DNA of 13,354 nt from JAJDFU01 sp964641965 (GTDB lineage: Bacteria; Bacteroidota; Bacteroidia; Chitinophagales; Saprospiraceae): assembly GCA_964641965.1 (NCBI GenBank), contig CAZXLD010000074.1:1-13354 (forward strand), given 5' to 3'. Both the position numbers and the translations under genes were made by a program. The notes below the pieces were generated by a model. That model worked only from the letters and a program-made list of their open reading frames with translations, had not been told where the DNA came from and made no database searches. Below are positions 8,528 to 13,354 of the stretch, in pieces. The first letter of the stretch is position 1. The number at the start of each line of letters is the position of its first letter.

Positions 8528-8638
8528 AGAAAAGCAATTGATTAGTAAAACCCAAAGGATAGATAGGGGTGAATCACCGATTGTTAGTCGTACTTTTTTA
8601 AAACTTCCCCTTTGGGCTTCAGGGATAGGCAAATATCC

Positions 8639-8680
8639 AAAAAAAGCGGGTCATCCGGCATGGGATAACCCGCTTTTTAT
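8639..8680 (-). terminator. Rho-independent terminator downstream of the susD-like gene
   Basis: The arms at 8641-8656 and 8663-8678 pair over 16 positions around a 6-base loop. In the plus-strand sense one pair is a C-A mismatch. In minus-strand RNA that position becomes a G-U wobble, so the stem is unbroken only in the direction of transcription of these genes. In the same sense the stem runs into seven consecutive U (A tract at 8639-8645 on the plus strand). It begins 47 bases after the susD stop and lies about 110 bases upstream of lipoprotein A's start. It should end or attenuate susCD transcripts. Confidence 0.85.
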
Positions 8681-8726
8681 CAAGCTTTACAGCTTATGGT
8701 CTGATTATGAAATCAAACGGTAGGCC

Positions 8727-10319
8727 TTAAAACTCGTATCCAGGATTCTGAGTTAGATTCGGATTAACCGCTACAGCATTGGCTGGGATCGGGAACAATA
8801 CCCGGAATGGATCAGACTGATCTTTATCATCCCAAGTAGCATTAATGTACTGTCCGAAACGGATCAAGTCCGTACGACGGTGTCCTTCCCAGTACAATTC
8901 GCGGCCACGCTCATCCAACAGTGCATCCAGGTCAACTGTGGCTAATGGATCCAACCCGCGCTTGGTGCGGATTTCATTTACGATATCAGCAGCACTCTCA
9001 GTTGCGTTGGTAGCACCACGCAGGATAGCTTCCGCCTTCATCAAACGAACATCGGCATAACGCAAGAATACGTAGTCGTTGTCTGCATTATCACCACCAT
9101 TGTAGTCAATTGGATACTTGATCACCCGAATACCACGAACCTCCAAATCCTCTCCAGCTTCTTGAAGATCAATTTCTGGTGTGAATACCAGCGGATTTCC
9201 TCTTCGATCCTCCAAAGCATTACCATCCTGATCAACTTGTTGACCTACTAAGAATCCTACGTTAATACCCGCTACTTCTGTCTGACCAGCATATTCTCCA
9301 CCGATCCGCTCATCATTGGCATCAAACTTATTATAGAAGTCTGCAATAGTGCAAAAACCATTCCATCCGGAAGGATTCTGATTGTAGTGTAAGGTACAAA
9401 ACCAACGAGAGCGTACATTTCCAGAATTGGCACCTCCCTCGTTAAGCCCAGTCCAGATATTCTCAGTTGAGATCTGGTCATTATTAGGTGCAAAGTTGTC
9501 GAAGTAGTTATCAGCCAAAGTGTAAGCTCGTGGGGAGCTTTCAATAGCATTAGCTAAATCCACAACCGTATTCATGTCCACTTGAGGGAAGAAGGTAGCG
9601 TTATTGGTATTTTCAATTACAGCTGTGTTGATCGAGCCATCATCTAAAAGCTTTCCACCGATAATTCCACGGTTCAAATAGGCTTTCATAAGCAAAGCCC
9701 GCGCACCATCTTTGTTAGCTGTAATTGCGGGACCATCTGGAAGATCGGGAATGATAGCCTCCAGCTCACTGATTACTAGATCCATCGCTTCTCCTCCAGT
9801 GAAAACTGTTGGAGGCAAAAGCAGATTGTCACCCGCTTCACGGAAAGGAACTTGGCCCCAACCATCTGCAATGGTGAATACCACAAATGCACGAATGAAA
9901 CGAGCTTCCGCTAATTCTTGAGCGCTAGCTACCTCGTCAAAGGTGAGAATATTAGTGGTAGAGAAAACTACTTGAAGGAGGCCGTTGAAAGTCGCTTCAA
10001 GGAACTGATGATCTGGTGCCCATCTGTGGTTATGTAACACACGCCAAACACCATTATCATCCCAGTCCGGTCCCCGTGTTGGCCCCATTACCTCATCGGA
10101 GGTGTGTTCTTGAGCCGCCCAAACCTGGGCTTGATCCATAAAAGGAGTTCGCAGACCTTCATAGGCTCCCCTGAGCAGGGATTGAACGTCGGCATTAGCA
10201 TTTAGAAGGGCTTCAGCTTCTTCACTGGTCAGGCTGTCGTTGAGCTCCTCATCGAGATCACAAGCTGCAACAGCGAAGACTAGTAGTAAAGCCGAAAAGC
10301 CTTTAATAAAAGTTTTCAT
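8727..10319 (-). CDS. RagB/SusD-family outer-membrane glycan/nutrient-binding lipoprotein
   Basis: The 530-residue product is the usual size for SusD-like proteins, which sit as a lid on the SusC barrel and capture ligand at the cell surface. The signal peptide ends in the lipobox V-A-A-C20, followed by an acidic DLDEEL stretch compatible with a Bacteroidota surface-export signal. Family landmarks are an N-terminal helical part ('LRGAYEGLRTPF' near residue 50; 'ARFIRAFVVFTIADGWGQVPF' region), a tetratricopeptide-like core ('GARALLMKAYLNRG'), and the conserved C-terminal run 'LRYADVRLMKAEAILRG', 'IVNEIRTKRGL', 'DERGRELYWEGHRRTDLIRFG', ending 'VNPNLTQNPGYEF'. It lies 135 bases after the SusC-like gene, as expected for a SusCD pair. 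Its own ligand cannot be read from the sequence. A strong terminator follows. Confidence 0.97.
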   Translation of the reverse strand: MKTFIKGFSALLLVFAVAACDLDEELNDSLTSEEAEALLNANADVQSLLRGAYEGLRTPFMDQAQVWAAQEHTSDEVMGPTRGPDWDDNGVWRVLHNHRWAPDHQFLEATFNGLLQVVFSTTNILTFDEVASAQELAEARFIRAFVVFTIADGWGQVPFREAGDNLLLPPTVFTGGEAMDLVISELEAIIPDLPDGPAITANKDGARALLMKAYLNRGIIGGKLLDDGSINTAVIENTNNATFFPQVDMNTVVDLANAIESSPRAYTLADNYFDNFAPNNDQISTENIWTGLNEGGANSGNVRSRWFCTLHYNQNPSGWNGFCTIADFYNKFDANDERIGGEYAGQTEVAGINVGFLVGQQVDQDGNALEDRRGNPLVFTPEIDLQEAGEDLEVRGIRVIKYPIDYNGGDNADNDYVFLRYADVRLMKAEAILRGATNATESAADIVNEIRTKRGLDPLATVDLDALLDERGRELYWEGHRRTDLIRFGQYINATWDDKDQSDPFRVLFPIPANAVAVNPNLTQNPGYEF

Positions 10320-10348
10320 GATATGCGATTGAATTTTTTTAGGCGATC

Positions 10349-10356
10349 CAAAGGTA
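10349..10356 (-). promoter_or_regulatory. Possible -7 element of a Bacteroidota promoter upstream of the susD-like gene
   Basis: The minus strand reads TACCTTTG, a full match to the TAnnTTTG -7 consensus of Bacteroidota primary sigma factor promoters, about 30 bases before the susD-like ATG. No good TTTG appears at the expected -33 spacing; the nearest is a TTC about 21 bases upstream. It may be a weak internal promoter or a chance match, as susC and susD are normally cotranscribed. Confidence 0.2.
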
Positions 10357-10428
10357 ACTGAAGATTCAGAAACCCTTGAATGCCTAATAATTTTTCACTA
10401 AGAATTGACAATTAATAGCAATTTATCC

Positions 10429-10442
10429 TCCCTTTTCAGGGA
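10429..10442 (-). other. Small hairpin just after the susC-like gene
   Basis: In minus-strand RNA, UCCCU and AGGGA pair around a GAAA tetraloop, 12 bases after the susC stop. There is no U-tract, so it is not an intrinsic terminator. GNRA-capped hairpins in susC-susD spacers could stabilise upstream mRNA ends or set the SusC:SusD ratio, but five base pairs are also possible by chance. Confidence 0.3.
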
Positions 10443-10454
10443 CTAGTCCTTGTA

Positions 10455-13354
10455 TTATAGTGCAAAACGAACACCAAACTGGAACGAACGAACGGATGGA
10501 TACGGGATGTACTCAATTCCGAACGATGGCAATCCATTGGAATCGTTGGTCGTATTTACTTCTGGGTCAAACCCGGAATAGCTGGTAATGTTAAAGATAT
10601 TACTTCCTGTTACAAACAATTGTCCGCGACTAACCACATCTCCGATGGTACCAAAATTCCAGGAAAGGGTGAAGTTGGCAAAACGGAAGAAAGAACCATC
10701 CTCCAAATAACGATCTGAAGATTTGATCGGGTTAGAGGTCGCTTCCTGAGGTGTAACACCAACCAGGTTGGCATCAATGTTACGAGTTCCCAGGTTACCG
10801 ATTGGAATTACAGAGTTCGCTGTGTTGTTGTATACATCCGCACCGAAAGAACCGTTAAAGTTCATCAGTAAAGAAAATTGCCCAAAGGATAAGGTGGTAA
10901 ATACCCCTAACAATGCATCTGGGTTTGGATCTCCGCGATAAGCAAACACCTCATTCCCTTCCTCATCGGTTTCGAACTGGCTCTGCCCATCATCACCTAC
11001 GCCTAAGTGACCACGCAGGTAGAAGGCATTAAGTGCGGTATTGTTATCCAGTCGGTGAATTTGAGCACCGGAAATACCCTGACCAAATAGCGTTCCATAC
11101 TGAATATTAGGTCCGGTGTAATTTTCCAGTGTATTTTCCAGGAATGTAACGTTTCCACCTATTTCCCAAGAGAATTTGCCTCTTTGGATCAACAAAGCAT
11201 CTAAGGAAATTTCAACCCCTTGATTGATTACATTTCCATCCAGGTTGATCCAGTAGAAACCGGCAGGAGCAGGCTGAATGGTTGGAAACTGGAACAATAG
11301 ATCGGTCGTATTCCGGTTGAAGTATTCAATAGTACCATTCAGGCGATAATCAAAGAAGGAGAAATCGATCGCGGCATTGATGGTCGTGGTTGTCTCCCAC
11401 TGTAGATCTGGGTTAGCCACGTTGGAAAGGCCAAACGTTTGCTGTCCGAAGGTCCAAACCTCTTGAGACGCACCTGCAGGGAAATCAGAATTACCCACTT
11501 GTCCCCATCCTAAACGAATTTTGAAATTGTCGGCCCATCCGCCAAATGCCTCATTGTGAATATTCCAGGCAAAGGCAAAGGAGGGGAAAACACCATATCT
11601 GTTATTCTCTCCAAATTTACTGGAACCATCTGTACGAATTACAGCTGTGAGCAAGAAACGATCACTCAAGTTAAAGTTGAAGCGACCGAAGAAGGATTGC
11701 AGTTTTTGATCAGGATCTTCCCCAGAAAAAATACCTCGCGTTCCTTGTTCAGAATTCTGTAGGAAGTTGAAGAAGTCACCTCGCTCTGGAGTGAAATTCA
11801 AACCATTTCCACCGAAAAAGCTGGACTGGCGAATCTGGTATTCATAACCCAACAAGAAATTCAGCCCAAGGCCTCCATAATTTTCTTCCCATTGAAGCGT
11901 ATGTGTAAATATTTGATTCGTATTACGCGTTGTAAATTGACCAGCCCATCCTAGATCCTGTGTAGCTTCAAAGTTCAGGTCTTTATCGATCTTAATTTGA
12001 CGGCTACCCACACCAGCGTTGATAGCATATTGAAATTTGTAGGTCAGATTATCCAGGATCTTGTAAGAAGGGGCAATGGCAGCAATCAGGTCTGTAGTTT
12101 GTACATCATCGGTCCATGCCCGTAGTAGTACTAAAGGATTGACTGTTGTATTTCCAAAAGGTGGAATAACAATCGGTTCCCCATTTTCATCAAACAGGCT
12201 GGCTGTAGGATTCCACTGAAGGGCATTTGCAATTACACTACCCTGGAAACCGGAATCCGTACCGATTGGAGGAGCTTCTTCCGTAGTACGAGAAGCAATC
12301 AGGTTATAATCGATTTGCAGTCTTTTGCTTTTCAGAAATTTAAAGGAACCGTTGATGTTAGTGTTAACTCTTGTCAGGCTATTGTTCTGAAGAATACCTT
12401 CCTGATCGAAATAACCAACAGAAATCCGATAACGGCCATCATCTGTTCCTCCACTTACACTGAGGTCATATTGCTGAATAGGACCGGTGCGAATAATTTC
12501 ATCAAAAGCATTCACATTCTCTCCAAAATCACCATTTGTCAAACCATAATCGTTTAAGGCCTGACGGTATTCATCGCCATCCAATACATCGTAACGGTTT
12601 GCAATGTTAGCAAATCCGGCCATGGCATTTACAGAGACCAAGGGAGATCCTGTCTTACCGCGCTTGGTAGTAATGATAATTACTCCATTGGCACCCCGAG
12701 AACCATAAATGGCAGCCGCGGTTGCATCTTTCAATACCTCGATCGATTCGATATCGTTCGGGTTTAAGTAGTTCAATGGGTTAGAGGCAGGCGTATTCCC
12801 CAATCCCGGAGCATTTGCCCCTGGCTTGGAGGAAGCACCCGTAAGCTGGACACCATCAACCACAAATAAGGGTGCATTACCTGTCCGAATAGAGGCATTA
12901 CCCCGAATACGAACCGTAGTTGCACCACCAGGCTGTCCACTGTTATTCACTACCTGAACACCAGCCGTACGTCCTTGAATCAATTGATCCGGCGACACAA
13001 CCAAACCCTGGTTGAAATCCTTTTCACCCAGTGAGGCCACCGCACCGGTTAGGTCTCTACGTTTAACGGTTCCATATCCTACAACCACTACTTCATCCAA
13101 AACGGAGCCGGGAGACAATTGAATATCGACCACATCGGAAGCTCCGATATCGACAGTAGTTGCTGAATAACCAGTGTAAGAAACCTGAAGTTGAGTAACG
13201 CCATCGGGGACATCCAATGTAAAAGAACCGTCAAGATCCGTAACCGTACCTGCACTTGTTCCTACCGCAAGAATGTTAGCACCGATGAGTGTTTCACCGG
13301 TCTGGGCATCCGTAACCGTACCGGTGATCGTTCGCTGAGCCCAAGTGAATTGTA
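10455..13354 (-). CDS. SusC/RagA-family TonB-linked outer-membrane transporter (5' end beyond the window)
   Basis: The frame stays open to the window edge, giving 965 codons; an apparent start at 13217 is only an internal TTG. The first residues visible, QFTWAQRTITGTVTDA, look like the end of a signal peptide with cleavage after TWA, so only the signal peptide start is missing. Residues ~8-80 are a carboxypeptidase-regulatory-like beta-sandwich ('GTVTDAQTGETLIGANI', 'TVTDLDGSFTLDV'). 'LDEVVVVGYGTVKRRDLTGAV' from ~85 opens the plug, followed by the SusC/RagA signature ('APLFVVDGV', 'NPNDIESIEVLKDATAAAIY', 'GSRGANGVIIITTKRG'). Residues from ~235 form the 22-strand barrel, ending in 'SFQFGVRFAL'. 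SusC imports oligosaccharides or other large nutrients across the outer membrane using TonB energy. It precedes its SusD partner by 135 bases. Substrate not deducible. Confidence 0.97.
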   Translation of the reverse strand, partial: QFTWAQRTITGTVTDAQTGETLIGANILAVGTSAGTVTDLDGSFTLDVPDGVTQLQVSYTGYSATTVDIGASDVVDIQLSPGSVLDEVVVVGYGTVKRRDLTGAVASLGEKDFNQGLVVSPDQLIQGRTAGVQVVNNSGQPGGATTVRIRGNASIRTGNAPLFVVDGVQLTGASSKPGANAPGLGNTPASNPLNYLNPNDIESIEVLKDATAAAIYGSRGANGVIIITTKRGKTGSPLVSVNAMAGFANIANRYDVLDGDEYRQALNDYGLTNGDFGENVNAFDEIIRTGPIQQYDLSVSGGTDDGRYRISVGYFDQEGILQNNSLTRVNTNINGSFKFLKSKRLQIDYNLIASRTTEEAPPIGTDSGFQGSVIANALQWNPTASLFDENGEPIVIPPFGNTTVNPLVLLRAWTDDVQTTDLIAAIAPSYKILDNLTYKFQYAINAGVGSRQIKIDKDLNFEATQDLGWAGQFTTRNTNQIFTHTLQWEENYGGLGLNFLLGYEYQIRQSSFFGGNGLNFTPERGDFFNFLQNSEQGTRGIFSGEDPDQKLQSFFGRFNFNLSDRFLLTAVIRTDGSSKFGENNRYGVFPSFAFAWNIHNEAFGGWADNFKIRLGWGQVGNSDFPAGASQEVWTFGQQTFGLSNVANPDLQWETTTTINAAIDFSFFDYRLNGTIEYFNRNTTDLLFQFPTIQPAPAGFYWINLDGNVINQGVEISLDALLIQRGKFSWEIGGNVTFLENTLENYTGPNIQYGTLFGQGISGAQIHRLDNNTALNAFYLRGHLGVGDDGQSQFETDEEGNEVFAYRGDPNPDALLGVFTTLSFGQFSLLMNFNGSFGADVYNNTANSVIPIGNLGTRNIDANLVGVTPQEATSNPIKSSDRYLEDGSFFRFANFTLSWNFGTIGDVVSRGQLFVTGSNIFNITSYSGFDPEVNTTNDSNGLPSFGIEYIPYPSVRSFQFGVRFAL

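Noticed and set aside
8421..8723. Plus-strand open frame of 100 codons spanning the susD-lipoprotein A gap
   Set aside because: It overlaps the signal-peptide end of lipoprotein A and crosses the terminator hairpin. The product is low in hydrophobic pattern and unlike any known family, so it is probably spurious.
10403..10413. Near-palindrome AATTG-A-CAATT between susC and susD
   Set aside because: Five-base A/T-rich arms occur often by chance in a 135-base A/T-rich spacer, and it is not a known operator.
1..13354. Search for mobile elements, CRISPR arrays, tRNA or rRNA genes
   Set aside because: No transposase frame, flanking repeats, spaced direct repeats or cloverleaf-like sequence was seen; the window is almost fully coding on one strand.

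Overview
The window looks like a piece of a Bacteroidota (Bacteroidetes) chromosome. The main reason is an adjacent SusC/RagA-type TonB-dependent transporter and a RagB/SusD lipoprotein, a pairing diagnostic of that phylum. Several Cys-anchored lipoproteins and A/T-rich leaders mostly without Shine-Dalgarno sequences fit this. The very large Asp-rich FG-GAP/VCBS lipoproteins carrying an ASPIC/UnbV-like segment resemble those of free-living, often marine, lineages such as Saprospiria or Cytophagia; that finer placement is inference.

Every supported gene lies on the minus strand, so transcription runs from the right edge to the left: susC-like (enters from beyond 13354, ends 10455), susD-like (10319-8727), a Rho-independent terminator (8639-8680), FG-GAP/UnbV lipoprotein A (8527-5213), its paralogue B (5190-1840), an aldo/keto reductase (1691-690), and the first 225 codons of a GH97 glycoside hydrolase (676 to beyond position 1). 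The plus strand shows no credible gene. No RNA gene, CRISPR array, insertion sequence or attachment site was seen. No gap between genes exceeds 200 bases.

The locus reads as a polysaccharide/oligosaccharide-utilisation-like cassette. SusC and SusD would form the outer-membrane import complex. The two ~1,100-residue lipoproteins sit where SusE/SusF-type surface glycan-binding proteins usually lie and may bind ligand at the surface or the periplasmic face. The GH97 enzyme, a predicted lipoprotein, would hydrolyse alpha-glycosidic bonds in the imported sugar. The aldo/keto reductase has no signal peptide and would act in the cytoplasm on a carbonyl compound. The substrate cannot be deduced, because the GH97 catalytic domain and any sensor/regulator lie outside the window.

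The least explained parts are the tandem FG-GAP/UnbV paralogues, whose predicted calcium loops match one-to-one except for one lost in copy B, and the terminator that separates their expression from susCD. Two gene boundaries need correcting relative to simple ORF calling. Lipoprotein A most likely starts at 8527, not 8632. The SusC-like gene does not start at the TTG at 13217; its frame stays open to the window edge.
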